Origin: Quercus robur
Lineage: Eukaryota; Streptophyta; Magnoliopsida; Fagales; Fagaceae
Length of the DNA: 64,000 nt
Direction of reading: 5' to 3'
Assembly (NCBI RefSeq): GCF_932294415.1
Contig: NC_065535.1
Location: 9,136,782 to 9,200,781, forward strand
Every line of letters starts with the position of its first letter. Position 1 is the stretch's first letter. Position numbers and translations under genes: made by a program. Below the pieces are notes generated by a model that worked only from the letters and a program-made list of their open reading frames with translations, had not been told where the DNA came from and did not search any database. Below, piece by piece: positions 21,204 to 31,536 of the stretch.

Positions 21204-23160
21204 ATGGATCAGTCTCAATCCCTAAACGCACCTTCATACTTTGATGGTAGTAATTATGCTTTTTGAAAGGTTCGCATGAGAGCATTTCTATGCTCCATTG
21301 ATGAATCTGTTTGGGATGCTGTTGACATAGGTTAGACCAGGCCTGAGGAAGCCAAATCCTAATGGGATAAGGCAGCACTCGTTGCATCTAATGCTAACAG
21401 TAAAGCACTTAATGCAATTTTTTGTGGTGTGTCTCCAGATGAGTTTCATAGGATTTCTCACATTACCGTTGCCAAAGAAGCATGGGAGATATTAGAGACC
21501 ACCTACGAAGGAACAAAGAAAGTGAAAGATACCAAGCTGCAGATGCTGACCACTCGGTTTGAGGAGCTAAAAATGAGTGAGGATGAGTCATTTAACTCTT
21601 TCTATAGCAAGCTTAACGAGATGGTTGTAAGCAAGTTCAATTTGGGAGAGAAAACAGAGGATTCTAAAATTGTAAGGAAGATCCTTCGATCATTGCTGGA
21701 AAGTTTTCGTGCCAAAGTGACAGCGATTGAAGAGAGCAAGGACCTTGATGACATCAAAATCCAAGAGTTGGTTGGTTCTTTTCAGACTTATGAAATGTTG
21801 CTGCCCAATCAACGGAAGAGCAAATCTCTTGCTCTTAAGACCATTAATGAGAAGGTGGAAGTCCATGACTCATCGGATGAAGATGTGGTTGACAAAGATG
21901 TTGCATACCTTGTAAAAAATTTCCGAAAATTCTTGAAATTCAAGAATAATGGCAAATTTGGTGATAAAGGGAAATTCCAAAGTTCAGGAATGGAGAAAAG
22001 GGAATTCAAAAAAAAGATGGAAAAGAATCCCAATCTACACAAGGTGTTACTTGTTTTGAATGCAACAGGCATGGACACTTTAAGAAAGAATGTCCAAATT
22101 ATTTGAAATCGAAAGGCAAAGTGTATGCCACGACATTGAGTGACTCGGATTCATCCGACTCATATTTTGAGGAAAGCTGTGACGGAGAAGGGAATTATTA
22201 AGCTTTTATGACTATTGCCCACGTTGAGTCTTTAGACGAGTTGAATTTGCTTGTATGAGAACTTGGAGAACATAGTGATGAAGAATCATTGGGAGTTGTT
22301 GAAGAATTAGATGCTGAAGAAGATGAAAGCACAGCCAATCTTTAAGAGAATTATAACTCACTCCTGGAGAATTTGGGTGAGTACACAAGGGTGGCCAAGG
22401 TAGCTGTGAGAAAGATGAAGAAGGCAGAGGAGGACTATAAAAGTCTCTTAATTTGCTATAAGGAGGCCAAATGTGAGATAGAAACACTGAATGGTGAGCT
22501 GTCAGAAGCTTACATAAAAGTGAGATTTCTTGAGCAAGAGGTTGTGCAAGCAAATGCTAAGATAGAGAGGGTCACCACCAAGAAGCTAGATGATGTTATT
22601 TCATCACAAAAGAGCTTTTCAGACAAATCCGGGTTGGGATATACCGGAGGGAGTAACTCATCTGGCAATATCACTAAAGAAGTGAAGTTTATAAAGGCTA
22701 AAAAGTCAGTTGAAGTTGGCCCTACTGCTGAGAAGCCCAAGATTGAGGAGAAGAGGAATGTGGAGAACCAACGCATGGTGAACAACCCTCATAATCAATC
22801 TGTGGGTAGGTCTGAATCTCGAGCCAAGTCTCGCCCACGATCACAAAGAGGTCCTAGATCGAACTATGTGTGTCATCATTGTGGACTTTAAGGGCATACT
22901 CGGCCAAATTGTCAAAAGCTGAGAGCAATGAATAATGTAACTACTCCAAGGTCACGAGGACCTAGAAATGAGAGGAGAAATTGGGCTGGTGAACCATCAA
23001 GAGATCAAAGTGGTGATCCCGGAATGATGGACGTGATGAAGATGATTGGTGCTTTCACCAACTGCTTGGAAAGCTTCACACGAAGGATTAAAGCCCTAAC
23101 TCTCGTACCCAATCCTATAAGGAAATCACCCCAAACGCAAGTGACGTGTGGGTGAAAAAG
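21204..23160 (+). pseudogene. Copia gag area (UBN2-type) with zinc knuckle
   Basis: Early motifs typical of Copia Gag are seen: AWEILETTYEGTKKVKDTK, LQMLTTRFEELKMSEDES, KFNLGEKTEDSKIVRKILRS and IEESKDLDDIKIQELVGS. A second stretch near 22.4-22.6 kb looks coiled-coil (CEIETLNGELSEAYIKVRF). A CCHC knuckle (CHHCGLxGHTRPNC) lies near 22.87 kb. Gag packages the element RNA into virus-like particles. The area is broken in several places. Its organisation is like SIRE/Maximus-lineage Copia. Confidence 0.8.
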
Positions 23161-25135
23161 GGTACTCATGCATAAGCATTACAACATGTCCATGCATCAA
23201 TACTTCCTATACTTTGTGACTTTGTTTGGTTGTTTGCTTTTTAATTGTGTTGGTTGAAATGTGTTTGTTTATTTTTGCATTCTATCGTTTATTCCTTTTT
23301 GTTATTTTTGATCAATCTTTTCCTTCTTATGTGTCAAAAATCCAAAAACCACATAAAAAGTAGAAAATCAAAAAGTTTGATCGACATTGTTGAGTTTTGT
23401 CTCAAAACTTGTTTTGCCTTGCACCTTTGTGCTAATGGTTTTGTGCATTTACGAGCGTAGCTTGTTCCTTTGCACTCTTATCACTATGGAAGAAATCTTG
23501 AAATCTATGTGACTGTTGTAAATAGATCTTCAAACTTGTCATAAATGATTAGTGAATGGTTATGTTGATCTTTAGACATGCATAGACTTGTGCCTATATA
23601 TCTTCCCACTCTTTATTTTTGTTTTTGCTAAAAAGAGCTCACCAAATATAAATTTCCAAATGAAAAGAGATATTAAGCTGCAAAAGCCTGTCGCACATAC
23701 TAGTATTCGACTAGGAAAAAGGGAAAGCGACCAAAAATTAAAGTGAATGATTATTCAAAAGGCCAAAGGCTATCTCATTAGGGTGAAATATCAAATATCA
23801 CTCTCACAATGAAAGGTGATTGTCTTAAAAGGATCGAAAAGATCAAATGTTATGATTGAAAGTGGAGTCAAATGTAAATCTCTAAATTATGTAATCAAGT
23901 CTTGTGGGAGGTCATATATGCATAGTTCTGTTATTGAGATGGGTCACATGATTTAGTGCTAATTGTGTATGCCTTGGTTGAATTGATCATTAAAGCTTCA
24001 CATTAGACTAAGGACTATCTCATTGTTGATACCTACACACAACACACAAGTTTATGTTCAATGAATGTCATATTCATTTGTGTGATTGTACTTGATAAAA
24101 TGTGTTTTCACATGCTCAATCTTTGTTGATTCAAACACAAAAAGAATTTTGAGTGTTTTAGGTGTTTTTGGAAAGTGTTTTGTTCTTAAAAAATTGAAAA
24201 TTTCAAAACATAGTGTTGCCCTATTTTCGCGACTTAGTCGCAGGTAAGTCAAGTCGCATGCCATAGTCGGGAGCTCGAGGGTCAGTTTTGGCGACTTGTT
24301 CGCGAGTGGAAGGTCCAGTCGCAAGGGGTACACAGAGATTTTCATGGCTCAGCTCGCGACTCCCTCGCGAGTGAGACTACCGGTCGCGAAAAACACTTAG
24401 AAAATTTTTCAAAACTTTTGGCTTGAAGTGTATTGGCGGGTATATCTGGTGACTTACCTCAGTCGCGAAAAACGTGTGTTTTGCACAGTAAGGGCAGTTT
24501 TTAAAATCTTTTTCAGTTTTCCCTCGAACTTTATGTGACTGTTCATTTTCTCTTTCGTCTGAAACTTACCCAAACACTCTGTGTAACCCCCTTCGAACTC
24601 CATTGTTGCGTCATTTCTTCTCAAAATCATCAAGAAAAGGTATGGGTCTTCTTGAATACTTTATGTTTTGAATATTTTTTCTTGATGTTTGAGTTGTTAA
24701 TGTATTTTGTCACATACTGTGTTCGATCATTTTACTCTTAGATTGCTGGGTATGGTTGGTTGTGTTTGGTGTTGTTTTCATTTGATTTCATTTTGTTTGT
24801 CACATTGTGCTAATCTTTGTTCTGTGTTTTGGTTTTTGATGGTTGCACGCTCATTTGGTGTATGGGTTTGGTATTTTTCAGTGTTTTACTCTGCTTGTGA
24901 GTGTGAGTGTTTAAGTATGTTTGAGGCATTGGATTGCTTATCATATATTACTGTGTTTTTATGTTCACATAACATGTGTGTGCTTGTGTCTTGAGAGTAT
25001 TTCTTTAAAACATTCCATTTTCAAAATGCTTTGCCTCACTGCCATTTGCTCTATTTTGGGTGTATGTGGGATCGTCCTTGCCAAATAACAATAAATATAA
25101 AAAAATTTAGTTAATTGTCATGTTTCAAAACAATG
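23161..25135. other. internal Copia sequence without pol
   Basis: AT-rich sequence with no protease, integrase, RT or RNase H motif. Around 24225-24475 it has a dense cluster of TCGCGA/GCGACT words like those in the LTR. The region may be a non-autonomous replacement of pol or unrelated sequence. Confidence 0.5.
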
Positions 25136-25567
25136 TTGAAAACTAGCATTTTGAGTATCTAAAACTCAGTTCCAAGATAAAACTTGAGTTTTTAAGTCTT
25201 GATTTGTAAGAGGGTGGATATGACGTGGGCAAAAATCCACGTGAAAATTGAGTTTTAAAGACTCGATTTCCATAAATTGCTGAAAAACGCCGCTATAGGA
25301 CTTTAAAATGTCACTATAGGGCTTAAAAATGCCACTATAGGGCTCCCAGACCTGGTACTTATAAAAAAAAAATTTCAGAAAAACACCGCTATAGGGCTTT
25401 AAAACGTCACTGTAAGGCTTAAAAACGCCACTATAGGTGAAATTTATTTTGCATAAAACTCGAGTCTTAAAGACTCGAGATCTATGTGGCATTTTCACAT
25501 TCGCAAAGCAAGCCTTTCGGACTCGAGTTTTAATATGGATCTCAAGTTTCTAAAACTCAAAATGCTA
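25136..25567. mobile_element. possible TIR-bounded insert with CACTATAGGG repeats
   Basis: The left end tgaaaactagcattttgag is mirrored by the right end ctcaaaatgctactttcca. The interior has a run of about six 20-21-bp units of the form cgccactatagggcttaaaa (25285-25437) and several paired ACTCGAG/CTTAAAGACTCGA words. No clear target-site duplication and no coding capacity were seen. Confidence 0.4.
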
Positions 25568-25995
25568 CTTTCCATTATTCTTTTAAAAGTTGCCTAACTT
25601 ACAACATAGAAAAACTACACAATGCTAGTTTGCTCATTCCCCCGTGTATGTGGCTTCCACTGTTCTTACATATTGATGTTTTATGCCTATTCCTATCTTC
25701 TGTGGTCTTATTTGTGCTATCCTTCCTTATTTATCTTATGTTCTTGATTTGTACATTTCATGCTCCTGGTAGATTGTCTCATTGACAGTTATTTATAGCA
25801 CTTTCACCATTTTGATGCACCTACCTCATGTTATACTTCAGTGTTGCTTATGGTTTTATTTGGCACTGACTTGACTATTATTTGTGCTTGTGTACGATAT
25901 CTCTGGTTTACATTTTTGTCTGAATCTAATCTAGTTGATATTTGTCCTTTGTGGTGCTGTTTTTGGTTCTTTTCTATGTGTCTACTCTCTTGTAG

Positions 25996-27140
25996 ATGTC
26001 TCATCGATCCTCTAAGGGCAAAGATATTGTAACTAATGATCCATCAACCCGAGTTGCTAAAAGGACTCGCCTCTCATCTCAGTCATCTCAAGACTCCAAT
26101 TTGGAGAGGTTTAGAACCCTGCTTACCTCACACATCTACTCAAACATTTTTGATAGGGCATCTCCTATAGTGGAATAGGTGGTTTAGTTTGACACCTTGG
26201 GGACCACTTTTATCCCTCGAATCTTTGAGCCAAGAGATTGGGCAAACTTATTTGGGAATTTTGACGACCCAATGGATGAACTGGTTAAGGAATGCTACTC
26301 TAATTCAAGTGATTTTGGAGTTGAGTTAATTTGCTGGGTAAGAGGAAAGGAATTTATCATCACCCCAAACTCCATAGATGAAATTCTCCACATCACTAGA
26401 CCTACGAATGTGGATCTAACTCCGTATGATGATCGAACTCCAGAGACTCAAGACATTCTACAAGTTCTTGGACCTGACCATGAAGTCTCTAGTACAGGCA
26501 CATCCATAAGCACTACCAAGTTTGCACCTGAGCTGACCACACTAAAGCTGATCATGTTCTCCAATCTCTACCCATTGTCCAACACAACTTTCATCAATCT
26601 TGGGAGAGCTCAATTCCTCTGTGATCTTATTACAGGAGCCCCGATTGATATTTGTGCCCACATCTTTCAAACCATAAGGAACACCGCGGCTCGATCAGCA
26701 GCTCGAGGATGTATTCCATTTTGCAATCTCATCATGAAGTTCATTCTTCGTGAAGGTATTGTTCCTCCCTCAAATGGAAAAATGATGACCGTCTACGTCC
26801 GATTTCCATGTTCCTCTATAAGCCAGCAAAAGTCATTCCTCTAAAACACCAAAGAGTGCACACATCTCTCCGGTCACTCCATCTGCTCCTGAGTCAGAGA
26901 CACATGTACATACCACACGTACTTCGCGTGTCATCCTTGAAGTTCAACAAACTAGCATTCCGCAAGCACAGTCTGATCCTCAAACTGATAGAGTGGGTAG
27001 TTTGCTTGAAAGTATTCAAAAGCGCATTGAGGAAATGGTGACACTTCTCTACTCCACCAACAACCATGTTCAAATGCGACTCGAGACCATGGAGAATCAG
27101 CCAGAAGCTATTCAACAAAAGTTAGACGACAGCCTGTAGC
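25996..27140 (+). pseudogene. env-like / putative plant transposon protein area of the Copia element
   Basis: Readable blocks include GKDIVTNDPSTRVAKRTRL, FEPRDWANLFGNFDDPMDEL, LICWVRGKEFIITPNSIDE and LGRAQFLCDLITGAPIDIC. These resemble the plant retrotransposon domain often annotated 'putative plant transposon protein', which occupies the third ORF position in SIRE-like Copia elements. Its function is unknown; an envelope role has been suggested for SIRE but is not shown. The area is broken in a few places. Confidence 0.6.
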
Positions 27141-27421
27141 TATTCCATAACAGATTGATTTCATAAGAGTTTGAGCATCACCAAGCAACATTGGTGCTTT
27201 ATAGAATGATATAGATATTTTCAGTATTTTCTTGCATGTGGCTTTATGCAGCATTTATGACTGTTTGATCATGACCAAAATGTCATGTTTGCTTCTTCCA
27301 TACTATTATGCACCTTTTAAGTTATTGGACATGGGTCCTGCAAATTCAAGAAGTGATTTAAACAAAAAATGACTTTGAAATTCCTTACAGACATTATTAT
27401 CATCATCCATCATGATACATT

Positions 27422-28532
27422 TGTAAGGTTGAATTTATTCAACCATCTAATTGGCTTTATTCCGTGCCAAATTTGCTTGTAATTCAGCATTTAGTAACCC
27501 TGTATTTAGGTGGGATTGTTGTAAGGGTAGTGAGTGAAATAGAGTGAAGTTTGCTCAAGAGTGTGCAAGAAAACAGAGACTCGCGGCTGGGACTCGCGGC
27601 TGCAAGCCGCCAGAAGCTGCACACGTGCCAAGCATGCTGGAAGATGAACAGTCATGCTAGCTGGAGCACTACAGGACAAAACAGGACAACTGGCCATACG
27701 GTTAACTCGCGACTGGATCTCGCGACTGGATCTCGCGACTTGGTCAAGCCGCGAGGTCAAGCCGCGAGCCACCCCTGTTTTGTAAAACCTGACGTTTCAC
27801 ATTCCTCTCCCACTCCAGTATAAATACCCCTTTAACCCACGATTGAAAGAGAGCTTCCAGAGAGAATTTTGAGAGAGAAACCCTAAAGAAAAACCAGATT
27901 GCTTCACCCACAATCTATACCTTAGAGTCTCTTCAAATTCCCTTACTCTCTTCCTCTCTATTGTCAAATCCTTGAGAGGCATTATAACAAACCTGGTTCT
28001 CACCATTATCATCTCTGTGAGACAGTTGTTTGGAGTTCTGGGAAGCAGTTAGAAAGGAGCCAATCTTCATTGGTTGATGCTACGATCTAGTAGCGGAATC
28101 CGGGAAGCTAGAAAAGAAAAAGGTTCAGCGCAACCTCGTTGGAGCAAGAAGCTTGGAGGGCTTAGGTGCACTGGATAGATTAGGCTTGGAGGGTCTATTG
28201 CTGTCCTTGTATCCCAACTGTATTTTCTAGTGGATTGATTACCGCTTGGAGGGCGGCAGAGAGGTTTTTCGCCGAGGACTTCGGTTTCCTCTTCGATAAC
28301 ACATCGCGTGTTGTCTTTGTGTTTGCATCTTCCTTCCTCTCTATCTTTGCCTTTATTTTATCTGCTGTGGTTTTATTTTGTTATGGCTTAGATAGTTGTT
28401 TAACCAATTTCATATTATAGCATGTGTTAAGTTTCCGCACACTTGTTGTTTGACATATTGCTTGATTTGGTTAAGTTGTATTTTGGGGGTCTAAATGTTC
28501 AAAGGTGTTTTGTACACGTTTTTGAATTTTCA
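27422..28532 (+). mobile_element. solo LTR of the SIRE-like Copia family
   Basis: A complete 1111-bp LTR (TGTAAGG ... TTTTCA) has perfect 5-bp target-site copies acatt at 27417-27421 and 28533-28537. No polypurine tract precedes it and no primer-binding site follows, so it is not an end of the neighbouring element. It has well-preserved CTCGCGACTGG-type repeats and a TATA-like box near 27820. Confidence 0.92.
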
Positions 28533-28537
28533 ACATT

Positions 28538-29030
28538 TAAACAATAGCAATGAGATAATGGGAAAAAAAAATAATAATTAAGGAACAATTTTCCTAGTAG
28601 TTTCTTTAGTTAGTATCATAAAGGGAGACCTATCATTGTCAATTCTGAAGGATGTGTTGATTTTATGGCTTATTTTGATTTTCTCGGTCTTGGTGTTGCT
28701 TCCTTAATCGGCTTGCTGCTTATGTCTCCAAGTCACATTAACGTTATTGATTCTCAAATTACCCTATCAACTGGTAGTTCACTACAGCAAAGAGCCAGTT
28801 CTCAATGTGCTTAAGCAAAAAAGAGGAGGGGAGAGAGACAGTTAGAGGGGCAGGGGGGGAACTTGCATAGAGTTCTTGGAGAAACAAACACATGAATTTT
28901 GAGAGTTCATCATCTTATACTGATTTAATTTTAGCCTTTTGTTTCTTTAAATAAAGTTATAAATGTAGTTTTCCATATAAACCAGCATTATATTGTTGTG
29001 TCTGAATATGAAAGATTCTTCTAAATACAG
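28538..29030. other. intron sequence before LACTB2-like exon
   Basis: Nothing coding was recognised. It ends in a usable acceptor, 'ctaaatacag'. The exon that should precede GHTDGH was looked for here and not found. Confidence 0.5.
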
Positions 29031-29104
29031 GGTCATACTGATGGCCACATGGCACTGCTTCATATGAGTACTCACTCATTGATTGTCGGTGATCATTGTG
29101 TTGG
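29031..29104 (+). pseudogene. LACTB2-like exon: GHTDGHMALLHMSTHSLIVG
   Basis: This exon carries the second metal-binding block of the fold (GHTDGH) and the GDHCV motif, whose aspartate normally bridges the two zinc ions. AG acceptor and GTAAGA donor are intact. The phase (two bases, gg) fits the next exon, 11.8 kb downstream. No lesion was seen in this exon. Confidence 0.9.
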
Positions 29105-30482
29105 GTAAGATTCTTAAGATAACTACTCTATTAAGGCATCTTTACATGTAATCTGATTGGCAAAATTTTGTAAACCGGACTATGCTCTATTATTATCCAG
29201 ATTTCTTAATTATATTTTAGAAGAAATGGCTAGAGGGAGAAACACAACACTTCGGTGTGTCCCGACAACAATGTTAAGACCTTTTCTTTCTAGAGGTCTT
29301 TGAGAAAAAGAAGGGGGCAGGGGGTTGGCTCATGGACTAAAACTTAAGCTACCAAAATGATTGAAATTTTTTGAGATTGCAGTCTGACTTCCAAATTAAA
29401 TGAGTACAACTATATGTTTATACATTGTAGAGGTTCTAAGCTGAATTGTTCAAATTCGTGTTGGCACATGCCTGATGAAGTGAGTTTTTTTTCCAGCTAA
29501 TTTGCCATTTTGTTTGATTTAGTACAAGGTGAAATATTGTAACAAGATTTTAGAACCTCCAAATGCACAGAGTGCTAATTCTATAGCACATATATTTAAG
29601 ATCCAACCATTACCATGATACAAGCATTCGTTCAAGATGCATCGAAAAACTTCTTCCACGTCTGTGTGAAGCGATTGGGGGAAGGGGGGTTAGTTTGTGG
29701 AGAAAACTGATTAGTTAATGATATCCCAATGCACACTTTCCAATAAGTCAATTTGAATGCTATTCAGAGAACCACTCTTTGAAATGAGTCAAGTTGAATG
29801 CAGTTCAAAGAACCACAACACCCTATGATGTTCACTAGGAAATTGTTGATAGGAGGCTTAATGGATGTAGATCAACTTAAATGCATGAAATAAGCAGCAT
29901 CTTTTTTCCAACAAAGCGCTGCTTTTGGCCGGAGGAAAATTTAAAGCACTTAGTTTGAACTTCCTCTTCTTAACTCAGTTTTTAACCATCAATTTTGGTT
30001 TTGTTCTTGGTATTTATTTTGTTGAAGCAAAAGGGCTTTACTTAAATTTTTTGCTCGAAATCCCTAGGATCCCAAACCAATAGCTTTGTTACCAATTTTT
30101 TTGTGACAGTGGAAACGCTATTACCAATTTATTGTGAAAAACATGCAAAATAATAGAAGAAAAACAATACAAGACACAGTTTAATATGGTTTGGCAAACT
30201 CTACGCTATATTCATAGGCAATGCCAATCCAAAAACAAAAATCCACTATCAATGATAAAGCTTACAATTACACTTACAAACTCTCACAGACCTCAAAAAC
30301 ATAGAAAAACCGAAACCAAAGCTTAGTCTCTAATTCTCTCATTGGAAAAAGTTTTCTAATTCTCACGCACCCTACAAAGGCTATACCACTATTTATTGGG
30401 GCTATAACACCTCCCTACTTCTTTTCTTATCAGTGTGGTAACACTCCTAATATGGATTAATGCATCTGCTTATTATTCTTCT
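29105..30482. other. intron upstream of the Tat Gypsy insertion
   Basis: No gene was recognised. The last 400 bases (from about 30090) have the look of an old LTR-type repeat ('aatagaagaaaaacaataca', then a gene-poor A-rich stretch), but no ends could be defined. The Gypsy target site cttct ends this segment. Confidence 0.4.
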
Positions 30483-30970
30483 TGATGACGTCGAAAATTG
30501 TCACCAATAGGTCACACCGTACTCGCGACTCGAATCGAACCTGCACGACAAGAACAATCGACGGACGTCCTTCAGGGAGCACCGGTGTGGTGCCGGCCAA
30601 AGGCTCTCCGACGGTCAAGTTAGATTTGTTCTGTTTTACTTAGAGCGTTAGAGAGGGTCAATTAAAGCGTACCTCGATTTCTGGGGGTATTATGCCTTTT
30701 ATAGTGTTAAAGGGTTGACTTTTCCTTTTTGGTTTCCACATCTTTTCAATGTGGGACTCTACTCCCAATTCTCCTAAGCGTGGTGAGCAAGGATTCCCAT
30801 TTCCGGATCATGGGGTCTTTCTGGGCTATGGACGTTTCGGATCATGGGCCCTTACAATGTCAGTCAGTGATGGGCCTTCGAAGCTAGGACCATCATCACA
30901 CAGGCCCAAGGGACCCAGTTCGTCAGGCCCATTAAGGTAAGCCATTAGGCCCAATATTTTATCATCTTCA
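30483..30970 (-). repeat. 3' LTR of the Tat Gypsy element
   Basis: Read on the minus strand it runs TGAAGATGAT ... GACGTCATCA. It is identical to 40339-40826. Confidence 0.97.
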
Positions 30971-30990
30971 GTTGCCCCCTTCACCCCAAT
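30971..30990 (-). promoter_or_regulatory. polypurine tract of the Tat element
   Basis: On the minus strand the sequence just before the 3' LTR is ggggtgaagggggcaac, the priming site for plus-strand DNA in this class. Confidence 0.8.
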
Positions 30991-31536
30991 GGTCCGTCAC
31001 CTTTTGGGTCAAAGGATCAATGGGGTGACGGTCCTTACGTATGGGTATGACGGTCAATCTATAACGGAATCAGGCAAGATAGAACGACGGTTCCAGATGG
31101 GTCAACCCGTCATAGTAAGATTCATCCCGTTGACGGAGACATGACGGGTACAAGTCTGTTGTTACGTACGGACAGGCTGTCAGCATTTATTACGCATGCC
31201 ACGTGTCGCTCTCTGAATGGCCGTTGTATGGGATCGAAGTGTCGCTTCGTCTTCCGTGCACCTCCTATATATATAAGGCGCCTCACTCTCTCATTTTTCA
31301 ATTTTCACTCAGAAAACATTTGTCAGAGCGAAGCCGTCAGCCTTGTCAGAGCAGCCCGTCGAGGACAAATATCTGTTGATTACGCCAACCGTCACCTATC
31401 CTCTGCTAAGTTTGGTAAGTGCTTTTAATTTACTCTAGTCAAGTTACATTTCCGTCCATGCGTTGTTGTTAGGCTTTCCATACCCGTCAGCACTTTCAAA
31501 CCCGTCAGTCTTAGGTTTCATTGTCAATTGTAGGAA

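Larger units (their letters stand above)
20050..27416 (+). mobile_element. SIRE-like Copia element lacking a detectable pol, 3' end not found
   Basis: The 5' LTR is 20050-21134. It is followed at once by an attggtatcagagc primer-binding site (initiator-tRNA-Met type, usual for Copia). The internal region has a gag area (about 21.2-23.2 kb), a long stretch with no protease, integrase or RT that I can recognise, and an env-like/plant-transposon-protein area (about 26.0-27.1 kb). No 3' LTR of its own was identified. The LTR at 27422 has its own target-site duplication and so is a separate solo LTR. The right boundary is therefore uncertain. The element is broken, with several breaks in the coding areas plus the missing pol. 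A TIR-bounded insert lies at about 25.14-25.57 kb. Confidence 0.75.

Noticed and set aside
27422-28532. Taking this LTR as the 3' LTR of the Copia element that starts at 20050
   Set aside because: It has its own perfect target-site duplication (acatt) and no polypurine tract before it. The flank of the 20050 LTR does not match, so it is a solo LTR.
30090-30480. A further old LTR element before the Tat insertion
   Set aside because: The sequence looks repeat-like, but no ends, primer site or target duplication could be found by eye.
30749-30940. A 63-codon open frame present in both Tat LTRs
   Set aside because: It lies entirely in the LTR and is identical in both only because the LTRs are identical. 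No domain.
31141-31428. A 95-codon open frame just upstream of the antisense area in the Tat element
   Set aside because: It overlaps what looks like the leader and first intron of the antisense unit. No domain was seen.
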